Assembly: GCF_013389665.1 (NCBI RefSeq)
Contig: NZ_CP058316.1
Span: forward strand, 3,286,001 to 3,350,000
Source of the DNA: Microbacterium oleivorans
Lineage (GTDB): Bacteria > Actinomycetota > Actinomycetes > Actinomycetales > Microbacteriaceae
Direction of reading: 5' to 3'
Length of the DNA: 64,000 nucleotides
Below are positions 35,922 through 44,116 of the stretch, piece after piece (position 1 is the first letter of the stretch; the number at the start of each line of letters is the position of its first letter). The notes under the pieces are model-generated. The model saw nothing but the letters and a program-made list of their open reading frames with translations. It ran no database searches and was not told the origin of the DNA. The position numbers were made by a program, and so were the translations under genes.

Positions 35922-36899
35922 ATGATCCGGTTCGAACACGTCAGCAAGCGGTATCGCGGCACCTCGAAGCCCGCGCTCAGCGATGTCGACTTCGAGATCC
36001 AGCGCGGCGAGTTCGTCTTCCTCGTCGGTGCCTCGGGCTCGGGCAAATCGTCGTGTCTGCGGATGATCCTCCGGGAGGATGTCGCGTCGGAGGGGCGGGT
36101 CGTCGTGCTGGGGCGAGACCTGCGCGGCCTCTCGACGCGCAAGGTGCCCTACTTCCGACGCCACATCGGCGCCGTCTTCCAGGACTTCCGGCTGCTGCCG
36201 AACAAGACCGTCTTCCAGAACGTGGCGTTCACGCTGCAGGTCATCGGATCGTCGCGTGCCTTCATCTCGCAGGCCGTTCCCGAGGCCCTCGCCCTCGTCG
36301 GTCTGGCGGGCAAGGAGAAGCGGCTGCCGCACGAGCTCTCGGGCGGCGAGCAGCAGCGGGTCGCTATCGCCCGCGCGATCGTGAACCGGCCGCAGGTCCT
36401 GCTCGCGGACGAGCCGACCGGAAACCTCGATCCCGCGACGTCCGTCGACATTATGCAGCTGCTCGCCCGGATCAATGCCAACGGCACGACGGTGGTCATG
36501 GCCACTCACGAGGCGGGCTTCGTCGATCAGATGCAGCGTCGGGTGATCGAGCTCAGCGGGGGAGCGATGGTGCGCGATGAGGTGGGCGGCGGCTACGGCG
36601 ACACCTCGGCGCTGCCGAGCCTCGCGCCCGAGCCGGTGCGTGGCGCGGCGGCCGTCGCGGCGCTCACAGCGGTTCTCGAGCTGCAACGCGAGATCGCGGA
36701 GACCCCGCCGGCGGCGCACGTCCCCGGCGAGCCGGCACCAGCGGCCCCTGAGCCGCACGTGGCGCCGAGTGAGACCCGCGCCATCCCGATCGTCGCCCCC
36801 GACATCGACCTGGCGGGCCTCGGACTGCCCGACGTCGCGAAGAAGCTCGGTCTGGGCCACGGCGACGACCGCCCCGACGAAGTGGGTCCCACGTCATGA
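35922..36899 (+). CDS. ftsE: Cell division ATP-binding protein FtsE with long C-terminal tail
   Basis: ABC-type ATPase of the FtsEX complex, which activates cell-wall hydrolases at the septum. Walker A GASGSGKSS at 36-44, Q-loop FQDFRLLPNKTVF, signature LSGGEQQR near 139-146 and Walker B LLADEPTGNLDPA are complete. At 325 aa it is about 95 residues longer than usual; the excess (from about 230) is Ala/Pro/Glu-rich with a short ending DVAKKLGLGHGDD that may bind a partner. ATGA overlap with ftsX. Confidence 0.96.
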   Translation: MIRFEHVSKRYRGTSKPALSDVDFEIQRGEFVFLVGASGSGKSSCLRMILREDVASEGRVVVLGRDLRGLSTRKVPYFRRHIGAVFQDFRLLPNKTVFQNVAFTLQVIGSSRAFISQAVPEALALVGLAGKEKRLPHELSGGEQQRVAIARAIVNRPQVLLADEPTGNLDPATSVDIMQLLARINANGTTVVMATHEAGFVDQMQRRVIELSGGAMVRDEVGGGYGDTSALPSLAPEPVRGAAAVAALTAVLELQREIAETPPAAHVPGEPAPAAPEPHVAPSETRAIPIVAPDIDLAGLGLPDVAKKLGLGHGDDRPDEVGPTS

Positions 36900-37810
36900 G
36901 AGTCGGTCTGATCCTCGGCGAAGCCCTCACGGGACTTCGCCGCAACGCGTCGATGGTGATCTCCGTCGTGCTCGTCACCTTCGTCTCGCTGACGTTCGTC
37001 GGTGCCGCGATGCTCATGCAGATGCAGATCGGCAAGACCCAGGACTACTGGGTCGAGCGCGCGCAGGTGGCGGTCTACATGTGCCGCGACGACGCCACGG
37101 TGCAGAACTGCGCCGACGGCGCAGCCACGGAGGAGCAGCTGGGCGCGGTGTCCGAACGCCTGGAGTCTCCCGCGCTGCAGGGCGTGGTCAGCGACGTGCG
37201 TTTCGAGAGCAGTCAAGAGGCGTACGACAACGTGTTGGCGCTCATGGGAGACGACTATTCGGAGTTCGTCAGCCCCGATCAGCTCAACAACACGTACTGG
37301 ATCACCCTCGTCGACCCGTCGCAGAGCGACGTGATCAGTGAGGCATTCCGCGACTTCGCCGGGGTCGAGGAGGTCGCGAACCAGATGCAGTACCTCGACC
37401 CGTTGTTCTCCGCGCTGACGGTCGCGACGTACGTCGCCATCGGCATCGCCGCGCTCATGCTGATCGCCGCGGTGCTGTTGATCGCGACGACGATCCGCCT
37501 GTCGGCGTACGCGCGGCGGCGCGAGCTCGGCATCATGCGGCTCGTCGGTGCATCGAACCGGTTCATCCAGACGCCGTTCATCCTCGAGGGCGTGTTCGCC
37601 GCACTCATCGGATCCGCGCTGGCCAGCGGTGCGATCATCGTTCTCGTGCAGGTGGGTGTGGGGCAGTACCTCTCGTCGCAGATCGACTTCGTGACGAGCT
37701 GGGTGGGATGGCCGGACGTCGCTGTCGTGGTGCCTGCGGTGATCGTGATCGGTGTCGTGCTGGCGGCGGTGTCGGCCGGCTTCGCGATCCGCCGCTGGCT
37801 GCGTACGTGA
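36896..37810 (+). CDS. ftsX: Cell division membrane protein FtsX
   Basis: Membrane partner of FtsE, 304 aa with four helices. The N-terminal helix (about 20-42), an extracytoplasmic loop with two cysteines (CRDDATVQNC), and the late trio of helices around RRRELGIMRLVGASNRFIQTPF are typical. It passes ATP-driven movement to peptidoglycan hydrolases. The start overlaps ftsE. Confidence 0.95.
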   Translation: MRVGLILGEALTGLRRNASMVISVVLVTFVSLTFVGAAMLMQMQIGKTQDYWVERAQVAVYMCRDDATVQNCADGAATEEQLGAVSERLESPALQGVVSDVRFESSQEAYDNVLALMGDDYSEFVSPDQLNNTYWITLVDPSQSDVISEAFRDFAGVEEVANQMQYLDPLFSALTVATYVAIGIAALMLIAAVLLIATTIRLSAYARRRELGIMRLVGASNRFIQTPFILEGVFAALIGSALASGAIIVLVQVGVGQYLSSQIDFVTSWVGWPDVAVVVPAVIVIGVVLAAVSAGFAIRRWLRT

Positions 37811-37865
37811 GGCTCGGCGCCTGACACGTCGTGCCGCGGAGTCGCGGGCCGGGGTTGAGAGCCTC

Positions 37866-37910
37866 TAGACTGAAGGGCTGCGCTCACGCACCAGAGGGAG
37901 GAGGCGCGCC
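37866..37910 (+). promoter_or_regulatory. smpB -10 box and ribosome binding site
   Basis: TAGACT at 37866-37871 would give a start near 37878 and a leader of about 33 nt, with AGGGAGGAGG at about 37894-37903 just before the ATG. So smpB can be transcribed apart from ftsEX. Confidence 0.4.
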
Positions 37911-38387
37911 ATGCCGAAGGAACAGGGTGAGAAGCTCGTCGCGAGCAACAAGCGCGCCCGCCACGACTACGCGATCGAGAAGACGTACGAGGCGGGACTC
38001 GTCCTCACCGGGACCGAGGTGAAGTCGTTGCGCCAGGGGCGTGCGAACCTGACCGACGGATACGCGTACATCGACAACGGTCAGGCCTTCCTCGATGCCG
38101 TCCATATTCCGGAGTACTCGCAGGGTCACTGGACCAACCACGCGACCAAGCGGACTCGCAAGCTGCTCCTCCACAAGGAGGAGATCATCAAGCTCTCGCA
38201 CGCGGTCAGCGCCGGCGGCTACACGCTCGTGCCGCTGCGACTGTACTTCTCCGACGGCCGGGCGAAGGTCGAGATCGCGGTGGCGAAGGGCAAGCGCGAG
38301 TTCGAGAAGCGGCAGACCCTCCGCGAGCGCGAGGACAAGCGCGAGGCCGAGCGCGCGATGCGCAGCCGGAATCGGCTCGGCGAGTAG
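37911..38387 (+). CDS. smpB: SsrA-binding protein SmpB
   Basis: Partner of tmRNA in rescuing stalled ribosomes; 158 aa. The oligonucleotide-binding barrel shows [29 protein letters not shown] and the tail is rich in Lys/Arg/Glu ([21 protein letters not shown]), the helix that enters the decoding centre. The ssrA gene follows 890 bp downstream. Confidence 0.97.
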   Translation: MPKEQGEKLVASNKRARHDYAIEKTYEAGLVLTGTEVKSLRQGRANLTDGYAYIDNGQAFLDAVHIPEYSQGHWTNHATKRTRKLLLHKEEIIKLSHAVSAGGYTLVPLRLYFSDGRAKVEIAVAKGKREFEKRQTLREREDKREAERAMRSRNRLGE

Positions 38388-38465
38388 CCGTCGCGCACGT
38401 CTCGTGCTGCTGGTGTGCGGCCGGCGGTCCGACGATCCGCCGGCCACACGGACGGTCGTGTGCCG

Positions 38466-39128
38466 TCAGCGCGCCACGAAGCGGCCCTCGACGGCAGCGG
38501 TGACGACGATGTCCGACGGACGCAGCTCGAAGCCGGCCGCGCCGCTGTCGGCGGACAGCATCGCGGCGCGGGCGAAGGACGGCTGCGGCGGCTGGGGGTC
38601 GCTGCCGCCGAGCAAGCCGACATCGGCGATCTCGACGGGCTCCACCGACGTTCGGCCGAGTGCCGCCGCGTAAGCCGTCGCGCGACCGACGGCGACGTCG
38701 AGGGCCGTCGCCGCGACCTCGCGCTCGACGGCGGCGCGTGTTGCGGATGCGAGCAGCCATTCGACCTGCGACACCCGCACGGCCTCGTCACCGGCGAGGG
38801 TGTCGGCCCATTCGGACAGGCCCGCGATGTCGCTGAAGACGGCTGTGAGCTCGATCGCGGCGTGGTGGACGGGTGCGAGTTGCCGACCGTCGGCATTCCA
38901 GGGGCGGTCGGACCAGATCGAGATCGATCCGCTCGACCATGTGGTGACGGCACCGTCGTCCGAGAGCAGCTCGAGGCGCTCGCGCAATGGCGCTGCCGCC
39001 GCGGTGGCGCGTGAGACGACGTCGGCGCGTTCGGGGCCGTCGGTGGCCGCCGTGACGTGGATCGCGGCGAGTTCGGGTGAGACGCGACGCTCGGCCTCGC
39101 CGCGGACGGAGATGAGGATATCGGCCAT
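38466..39128 (-). CDS. SIMPL-domain protein (DUF541)
   Basis: A 220-aa protein with the SIMPL/DUF541 pattern: opening ISVRGEAERRVSPELAAIHVTA, and GRATAYAAALGRTSVEPVEIAD near residue 150. No signal peptide is evident, so it is probably cytoplasmic here, although many relatives are exported. The function of the family is poorly known. It is a single gene wedged between smpB and ssrA on the other strand. Confidence 0.8.
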   Translation of the reverse strand: MADILISVRGEAERRVSPELAAIHVTAATDGPERADVVSRATAAAAPLRERLELLSDDGAVTTWSSGSISIWSDRPWNADGRQLAPVHHAAIELTAVFSDIAGLSEWADTLAGDEAVRVSQVEWLLASATRAAVEREVAATALDVAVGRATAYAAALGRTSVEPVEIADVGLLGGSDPQPPQPSFARAAMLSADSGAAGFELRPSDIVVTAAVEGRFVAR

Positions 39129-39198
39129 GGTCCGACTCTATGCGGCGGCTGGCGCCGAAGGATGAGCTGCGGGAATGGCGCAGGAGGTGGAACGGTTG

Positions 39199-39276
39199 TA
39201 AGATCGAGAGCTCGGATGCTTCGGCATCCGGTGGCAATTCAACAGTGCGACAGCGGCCCTTCACGCGAAGGCTCAT
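39199..39276 (+). promoter_or_regulatory. Probable ssrA promoter and pre-tmRNA leader
   Basis: TAAGAT at 39199-39204 is the best -10 candidate, giving a start near 39211 and a leader of about 66 nt to be trimmed by RNase P. The leader starts with a 7-bp hairpin capped by a UUCG loop (39213-39230). The -35 is weak. Confidence 0.4.
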
Positions 39277-39646
39277 GGGGATGATCGGTTTCGACATCGC
39301 CTGTGTGTCGGCGAGAAGCGGGCCGAGGATGCAGGGTTATCTCGTTAACGATCTCTGCAAAACTATAAGTGCCGAAACCAAGCGCACTGACTTCGCCCTC
39401 GCTGCATAAGCGAGCCCGATAGTCCGTCAGACCGTGTGTGATCCCGCCACGGATCCTGGCGTCATCTAGGGATCTTGCTGCGTGACGGCGTTCGGACGTC
39501 ACGCGGGACTCTTTCCGGACTGGGCCCGTCGACTTATGTGTCTGTACTGAAAGTCGGGGCCGAGCAGAACGCCTCTACAGACTGCGCCCGGAGAAGACGC
39601 CGTATCTCAGCGATGGACGGGGGTTCGATTCCCCCCATCTCCACCA
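39277..39646 (+). ncRNA. ssrA: tmRNA
   Basis: Transfer-messenger RNA, 370 nt, which frees stalled ribosomes and tags the product for degradation. The 5' end GGGGATG pairs with the 3' CATCTCC to form the acceptor stem, followed by the diagnostic ATCGGTTTCGAC; the 3' end carries the T-arm GGTTCGATTCC and an encoded CCA. The tag frame runs from GCC 39371 to TAA 39407-39409 and encodes AETKRTDFALAA, the same length and ALAA ending as mycobacterial tags. A perfect long hairpin follows. Confidence 0.96.
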
Positions 39647-39660
39647 TTGCCGCTGTTGCA

Positions 39661-39744
39661 CGACGAGGCCCCCGATCCCCTGGCAAGCAGTGGGATCGGG
39701 GGCCTCGTCGCGTCGGGGGCCTCGTCGCGTCGGGGGCCTCGTCG
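39661..39744 (+). terminator. ssrA terminator with triplicated 3' arm
   Basis: A perfect 19-bp stem (39661-39679 with 39692-39710, 12-nt loop) follows tmRNA by 14 nt. The 3' arm is then repeated twice in tandem (17-bp units 39711-39727 and 39728-39744), so the core TCGGGGGCCTCGTCG occurs three times and each copy can pair with the left arm. Confidence 0.8.
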
Positions 39745-40184
39745 CCTCTGGGGAGCGTCGTGCGGGGCGCGAGAGGCTCGAGACCCCGCCCGGGCGACCC
39801 GGCCGTCCGACGCTCGACGACCAGCCGATGGTCCACTCGAGCGCGCCCGCAGATCGCCGTGGTGCCGCGTGGTCTCCCGAGGGAGCCAGCGCATGACGGC
39901 GCACGGTCGACGGCGGTCGAGGCCCGTTCCGGAGACCCAGCCCTGCATCCGATCGGTACGGGACGGTGCCCCTCGAGAAAGGCGACCGGCTCGGAGCTGT
40001 CACGTAGGTGCAGGGCTGGGCCGAACGGTGATCAAGCCTTGCTGGATCCGCGGTTTCCAACACATGGCAGAACGTACCGGGCGGGGTCTGGGGCCGGAAC
40101 GACGAGGCAATCGTACCCGAGTGCGCAACAGGAAACCGGGCGTGAGCCCGGGCGAGTCCCGCCCTGCTTCCCGCCCGGGCATGC
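39745..40184. other. Gene-free stretch with structured segments
   Basis: No frame here looks like a protein: predicted peptides are Arg/Pro-rich and match no family I know. It holds a 12-bp perfect inverted repeat (39936-39947 and 40009-40020) enclosing a possible multi-stem RNA, and a second inverted repeat GCCCGGGCG (40146-40154) / CGCCCGGGC (40172-40180). The part around 40020-40120 is less GC-rich than its surroundings. The tmRNA 3' end is a common integration site, but I find no copy of that end and no integrase, so a decayed element is only a possibility. Confidence 0.5.
39936..40020. ncRNA. Candidate structured RNA of unknown type
   Basis: CCCAGCCCTGCA and TGCAGGGCTGGG form a perfect 12-bp closing stem of an 85-nt segment. 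Inside, GGTGCC and GGC-G-ACC can form a second hairpin capped by a 10-nt loop. I do not recognise a known riboswitch or sRNA family. The strand cannot be fixed from symmetry alone. Confidence 0.3.
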
Positions 40185-40221
40185 AGAAGCCCCCGACCTC
40201 GGATGAGGTGCGGGGGCTTCT
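40185..40221. terminator. Bidirectional terminator hairpin
   Basis: AGAAGCCCCC (40185-40194) pairs with GGGGGCTTCT (40212-40221), with an inner CCTC/GAGG stem. It lies just downstream of the small membrane gene on the minus strand. Confidence 0.65.
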
Positions 40222-40232
40222 CTCGTTGCGGC

Positions 40233-40391
40233 TCAGGTCTTGTTGCGGATGGAGCGCATGAGCCAGGCGATGACCGCGATGATGATCAGCGCGATACCGA
40301 CGAAGAGCAGGAACTTCACTGCTTCGACGAAGATGCCGGTGAACAGCAGCGCGATGCCGATGATGATGAGGATGATGGCAAGAGCAGGCAT
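40233..40391 (-). CDS. Small two-helix membrane protein
   Basis: A 52-aa protein made almost only of two hydrophobic helices (about 3-20 and 24-43) and the basic tail MRSIRNKT, which fixes a positive-inside topology. The ATG at 40391 begins MPALAIILII; the frame upstream is Arg-rich noise. Such proteins are common and unnamed in actinobacteria. It is followed by a clear hairpin terminator, supporting a real gene. Confidence 0.7.
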   Translation of the reverse strand: MPALAIILIIIGIALLFTGIFVEAVKFLLFVGIALIIIAVIAWLMRSIRNKT

Positions 40392-40452
40392 GCCTCGATT
40401 GTCGCCGCCGCGCGACGTGGCCGCACGTGCTTGACCTCGGCCGCGCGGACCT

Positions 40453-40827
40453 CTAGGGGCGCGTGCCGTCGGAGAGGTCCGTGCCCTGGTGGAAGCGCAG
40501 CGTCGGGGCGTCGGCGGAGATGTCCCAGATGGATGCATGGCGACTGACGCGGGGGCCCGAGGTCACCCGGTAGGTCACGAGAACGGTGTTCGTGTCGAGC
40601 CTGTGCACGTTCCATTCGTCGGTGTCCGGCGTCTCGCGCGGCGGTTCCTCGACGAGGTCCACGAGCAGATCGGTGCGGGTCCACAGCCGGCCGGAGCGCC
40701 CGATCTCGACGAGGTCGGGGTGGAGGAGTTCGCGTAGGCGCCGCGCGTCCTGGCGAACCGCTGTGGTGAGCAGGTCTTTCTCGGCCCCTCGGATGCGCGC
40801 CGCGAGGCCTTCGGTGATCTCGTTCAT
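40453..40827 (-). CDS. DUF4440/SnoaL-like (NTF2 fold) protein
   Basis: A 124-aa protein with the NTF2-like pattern: helix pair EKDLLTTAVRQDARRLRELLHPDLVEIGRSGRLWTRTDLL, then strands VHRLDTNTVLVTYRV and a closing ASIWDI ... LRFHQGTDLS. DUF4440 members are small cone-shaped folds of diverse or unknown use. The stop of the upstream lipoprotein gene is 1 bp from its start, so the two are probably one transcript. Confidence 0.78.
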   Translation of the reverse strand: MNEITEGLAARIRGAEKDLLTTAVRQDARRLRELLHPDLVEIGRSGRLWTRTDLLVDLVEEPPRETPDTDEWNVHRLDTNTVLVTYRVTSGPRVSRHASIWDISADAPTLRFHQGTDLSDGTRP

Positions 40828-40828
40828 G

Positions 40829-41392
40829 TCAGCGCCGCTCGATGATGACGAGGCCTTGCTTCACGTCGGCGACCTGCACGTAGCCCTCACCGAAGAAGTA
40901 GGTCATGCCGTAACCGTCCGCGTCGATGTTGAGGGCGAAGGCCGGATCCTCGGTGAGATAGACGCCGTCGGCGGCTTCTTCCCTGATCCATCCCTGCGCC
41001 TCGAGCGCGCTCTGCGCATCCGTCGTCTCGGCGGCCGTCAGCGGCGCCCATCCGAATTGCAGGATGTTGCCGCCGGGCTCGGCGGCGTTCGTCCAGACGC
41101 ATGAGACGCCGCCTTCGATCTCGTCGTCGGCGATCAGGAAGGGCTCCTGCTCGTACTCCCATCCCTGCGCCTCGAGCTCAGCGAAGCTGGCCTCGCGGAT
41201 GATGTTCTCGCACGTGGGGTCGGGCAGGGCAGGCTCGGATGCCGTTTCCTGGGGAGTCGCGACGGGCGACGAGGGAGCAGCTTCGGCGGGCGGTGCGGTG
41301 GCCGCGGGTGCGGGGGAGGAGCAGCCGGTCACCAGCGCGAGGACCGCTGCCGATGCGACGGCGAATGCGACCGCGCTGCGACGCCGGCTCAT
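40829..41392 (-). CDS. Putative lipoprotein
   Basis: A 187-aa protein with an N-terminal signal ending VTGC (about residue 24), so probably lipid-anchored, then a Pro/Ala/Ser linker (to about 55) and a globular domain with two cysteines (CENIIREASF, SCVWTNAAEPGG) likely in a disulfide. It resembles small actinobacterial lipoproteins of unknown function. ATG 41392 overlaps the hisN-like stop by 4 nt. Confidence 0.72.
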   Translation of the reverse strand: MSRRRSAVAFAVASAAVLALVTGCSSPAPAATAPPAEAAPSSPVATPQETASEPALPDPTCENIIREASFAELEAQGWEYEQEPFLIADDEIEGGVSCVWTNAAEPGGNILQFGWAPLTAAETTDAQSALEAQGWIREEAADGVYLTEDPAFALNIDADGYGMTYFFGEGYVQVADVKQGLVIIERR

Positions 41393-42234
41393 GCGTCGCC
41401 CCCTGCGTGCTCGGGCGCCGCGAGGAACTCGAGGTACGTCTCGTGGAGCCGGCCGTTGGTGGCCAGGGCCGAGCGCGACGAGATGTCGGGGTCGCCGTCG
41501 ATGTCCGTGAAGCGACCGCCCGCTTCGGTGATGATCGGAACGTGCGCGGCGATGTCGTACTCCTTCACCCCGAACTCGGCGACGAACTCGAGCCGCCCCT
41601 CGGCGAGCAGCATGTAGGGCCAGGCGTCGCCGTATCCGCGATCGCGCCACACGCGGCGAGACAGCGCGAGAAGCTGGTCGGCGCGGCCCACCTCGTCCCA
41701 CTGTCGGATGCTCTGGAAGCTGATGCTCGACCGCGAGATGTCATCGACCGTCGACACCGAGATGCGGCGGGGGGTGGTCTCGCCGGGCTCGTTGGTCCAT
41801 GCGCCGTGTCCGGTCGCCGCCCACCAGCGCCGACCGATGGCCGGCTGGCTCGCGACTCCGACACGAGGCACGCCGTCGATCGCCAGCGCGATCAGCGTCG
41901 TCCACATCGGGATGCCTTTGAGGTAGTTGGCGGTGCCATCGATCGGATCGATGATCCACTGGCGGCGGGTGTCCCCGGTGACCCCGTACTCCTCACCGAG
42001 CACGCCGTCCCCGGGGCGCTCGGCCGCGAGCAGATCTCGAATGGCCCGCTCGGTGGCCAGATCCGCCTCGGTGACGTGCGATGCGTCGGCCTTGAGTCGG
42101 ACGTCGAGGTCGGCCGCGTCGAAGCGCGCCATGCTCACGGCGTCCGCAGCGTCGGCCAACCGAAGGGCGAGAGTGAGATCGCCGGACAGGTCGTCATCGA
42201 TCGGCGCCTGCGGATCGGGTGTGGTGGGGGTCAC
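41389..42234 (-). CDS. hisN: Inositol-monophosphatase-family phosphatase, probably histidinol-phosphatase
   Basis: Mg-dependent phosphatase of 281 aa. Metal-binding motifs are GEE (80-82), DPIDGT (96-101) and GYGDAWPYMLLAEGRLE (about 198-214) with the late EYDIAAHVPIITEAGG. The GDAWPYMLLAEGR signature is typical of actinobacterial HisN, which removes phosphate from histidinol phosphate; I cannot rule out an inositol or other sugar phosphate substrate. It leads a three-gene minus-strand unit with the lipoprotein and the DUF4440 gene. Confidence 0.8.
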   Translation of the reverse strand: MTPTTPDPQAPIDDDLSGDLTLALRLADAADAVSMARFDAADLDVRLKADASHVTEADLATERAIRDLLAAERPGDGVLGEEYGVTGDTRRQWIIDPIDGTANYLKGIPMWTTLIALAIDGVPRVGVASQPAIGRRWWAATGHGAWTNEPGETTPRRISVSTVDDISRSSISFQSIRQWDEVGRADQLLALSRRVWRDRGYGDAWPYMLLAEGRLEFVAEFGVKEYDIAAHVPIITEAGGRFTDIDGDPDISSRSALATNGRLHETYLEFLAAPEHAGGDA

Positions 42235-42329
42235 TGCTCAAGGATACGACGCGGGCGGGGCCTCGATTGGCGAGATGACCGTATGAGGTGGTAACGTTTC
42301 TCCTCGGTTCGCTTCACTGCGAACAGCCT

Positions 42330-42402
42330 GCACCTCTAGCTCAATCGGCAGAGCAACTGACTCTTAATCAGTGGGTTCTCGGTTCGAGTCCGAGGGGGTG
42401 CA
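42330..42402 (+). tRNA. tRNA-Lys (anticodon CTT)
   Basis: A 73-nt cloverleaf: acceptor GCACCTC with GGGGTGC plus discriminator A, D-arm AGCTCAATCGGCAGAGC, anticodon loop CTCTTAA (CTT at positions 34-36), T-arm CTCGG-TTCGAGT-CCGAG. CCA is not encoded. It reads AAG codons. Confidence 0.96.
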
Positions 42403-42406
42403 CAAG

Positions 42407-42448
42407 CACGAAGGCCCCGGAACTCTCGCCAGTTCCGGGGCCTTCGTG
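42407..42448 (+). terminator. tRNA-Lys terminator
   Basis: A perfect 18-bp stem (42407-42424 with 42431-42448) and 6-nt loop begin 4 nt after the tRNA. Confidence 0.85.
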
Positions 42449-42586
42449 TGTTGTCGGCCCACGATCTGCGAGACGCCGCGCGCCGCCAGCATGCCGTGCG
42501 CAGGGCCCACCGCCCCACCGCCTCTGCGCCCCCTAGGCTCGGTGTCTTCTCGTAACGGGCGGAGTTTCGGCGCAGGAGCGGCGCTC

Positions 42587-44026
42587 TCAGAACGGCGGCG
42601 GGTAGCTCGGGGTCACCTCGGCGCCCGTCAGCTGTTCGTCGCCCGGTGCTCTCCCGGCGCGCGGTGTCGCCTCGCCGGTCGCTCGCGCTTCCGGTGACCA
42701 TTCCCGGGGTCGGGCGGGGTCGTCGGGTGGGGTGAACGCGACGAGGGGTGGTGGTGCGTTGTCGCGGTAGGTGCGTCCGGTGGGTGAGGTCCAGACGAGG
42801 GTTCCGCCGGGGAGTTGTCTGACTCGCCATCGGGTGTGGTGTTTGGTGTCGTGGTGTCGTTTGCAGAGGTTGGCGAGGTTGCAGATGTGGGTGGGTCCGC
42901 CTTCGGATGCGGCGATGGTGTGGTCGTTTTCGCAGCGGATGGCGGGTTGCCGGCATCCGGGGAATCGGCAGTGCCGGTCCCGGGCTCGCAGCAGCCGTTT
43001 CATGGCTGCGGTGGGGGTGTAGGTGTCGCATTCGAGGACGGTTCCGGTGACGGGGTGGGTGAGGAGCCGGTCCCACCCGGTGTTCTCGCCGGCGAGGACC
43101 CGTGCGGTGGCGGCGTCGATGGGGGAGCGGCCCACGAGGTCGGCGGGGTACTCGTCCTGTCCCGCCAGGGTGAGCGCTGAGACCACGATCTGCACTTTCG
43201 CGCGGATCGCGCCGAGGGTCCCGTTGCCGTCTCCGGTGTCGGTGGGGTCCAGGCTGGGTGTTCCGGCGAGGAGGAGGTCGGAGAACACGTCCGCACGGAC
43301 CTGATCGATCGTGCGCGCGTCATCGACGGACGACGAGCCTGGCGGGTCGATTGGCTCGGTCGCAACCGCCCGGTCTCTGGCGTGGATGATCTCCCGGGCC
43401 TGCTGGGTGAGGCGGTCGACGATGCCTTCGGCGATCACGGTCGGCAGCGTCGCGACGAGGTCCGACATCCCGTCGACTCCGGGCTGCACCCGAACGCAGC
43501 GTCCCGCTGCTGCTTCTTGATGGCGTTCGGTGAACGGGCGGGGGTGAAGTCGTTCGGCGAGCATCCGCAGCCGCTCCCGCACCCGGTTCGGCGTCTCACC
43601 CTGGCAGGCCTCGATGGCCTGCCGTTCGAACTCCGCCCGCACCTCACCGGGCACGATGGCCCCGGCATCCTGAATCACCAGCACATGCCCCCGAACGAGC
43701 AGGCCCTCCTCCCACGCGACCATCGTCGCGGGATAGTTCTCCACAAGATCCCGTGCCTCATCGATCCGCCGCTGCAGCGTGCGGTCGGTCGCGACGAACA
43801 CCCCGGCGAGCTCCGCGGCGATCGACCGGAGCGCCATCTCATGGGCCTTCACCCGCTCCGACGCACCGGCAGCCTGCCGCTCTGCGAGCTGCCCGGCCGC
43901 GGCGAGTACCCGCACCTCGTGCACCTGCGCACGACGCGCCTCGGCGACGACTCCCTCGGCCTCCGTCACGAGCGCGGCCAGCGCGGCGACGTCCGCGTCG
44001 CTGCCGTACCCCACGTTCGAATGCAT
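42587..44026 (-). CDS. DUF222 / HNH endonuclease-domain protein
   Basis: A 479-aa protein of a family present in many copies in actinobacterial genomes. The N-terminal two thirds are the helical DUF222 domain (YPATMVAWEEGLLVRGHVLVIQDAG); the C-terminal HNH motif is complete, with zinc-binding CRFPGC, then CENDHTIAASEGGPT and NLANLCKRHHDTKHH (about 370-415). Its biological role is not established; some members sit in mobile contexts. It stands alone, convergent to the tRNA. The disordered Pro-rich tail ends PSYPPPF. Confidence 0.88.
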   Translation of the reverse strand: MHSNVGYGSDADVAALAALVTEAEGVVAEARRAQVHEVRVLAAAGQLAERQAAGASERVKAHEMALRSIAAELAGVFVATDRTLQRRIDEARDLVENYPATMVAWEEGLLVRGHVLVIQDAGAIVPGEVRAEFERQAIEACQGETPNRVRERLRMLAERLHPRPFTERHQEAAAGRCVRVQPGVDGMSDLVATLPTVIAEGIVDRLTQQAREIIHARDRAVATEPIDPPGSSSVDDARTIDQVRADVFSDLLLAGTPSLDPTDTGDGNGTLGAIRAKVQIVVSALTLAGQDEYPADLVGRSPIDAATARVLAGENTGWDRLLTHPVTGTVLECDTYTPTAAMKRLLRARDRHCRFPGCRQPAIRCENDHTIAASEGGPTHICNLANLCKRHHDTKHHTRWRVRQLPGGTLVWTSPTGRTYRDNAPPPLVAFTPPDDPARPREWSPEARATGEATPRAGRAPGDEQLTGAEVTPSYPPPF

Positions 44027-44104
44027 GTTCGAATGATGTCACGGACCTCCGACATCCAACCGGGTGCTCCCATCGGCCGGGCACGCGATCCTCCCGGCCA
44101 CTCG

Positions 44105-44116
44105 TAGGCTGAGAGC
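44105..44116 (+). promoter_or_regulatory. Thiolase gene -10 box, apparently leaderless
   Basis: TAGGCT at 44105-44110 ends 6 nt before the ATG at 44117; transcription would begin at the ATG. The -35 is weak. Confidence 0.45.

Noticed and set aside
39534..40063. Minus-strand open frames across the tmRNA 3' end and terminator, with a peptide containing GESNPRPS
   Set aside because: This peptide is the well-known artefact of translating the T-arm of tmRNA/tRNA genes backwards; the rest is Arg/Pro-rich and no family matches.
39620..40232. Integrated element at the tmRNA 3' end
   Set aside because: I found no second copy of the tmRNA end and no integrase or transposase gene; only non-coding, partly structured sequence.
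42336..43076. Minus-strand frame over tRNA-Lys, ending in RTRTENPLIKSQLL
   Set aside because: Antisense translation of the tRNA plus a shadow of the HNH gene; no ribosome binding site and no family likeness.
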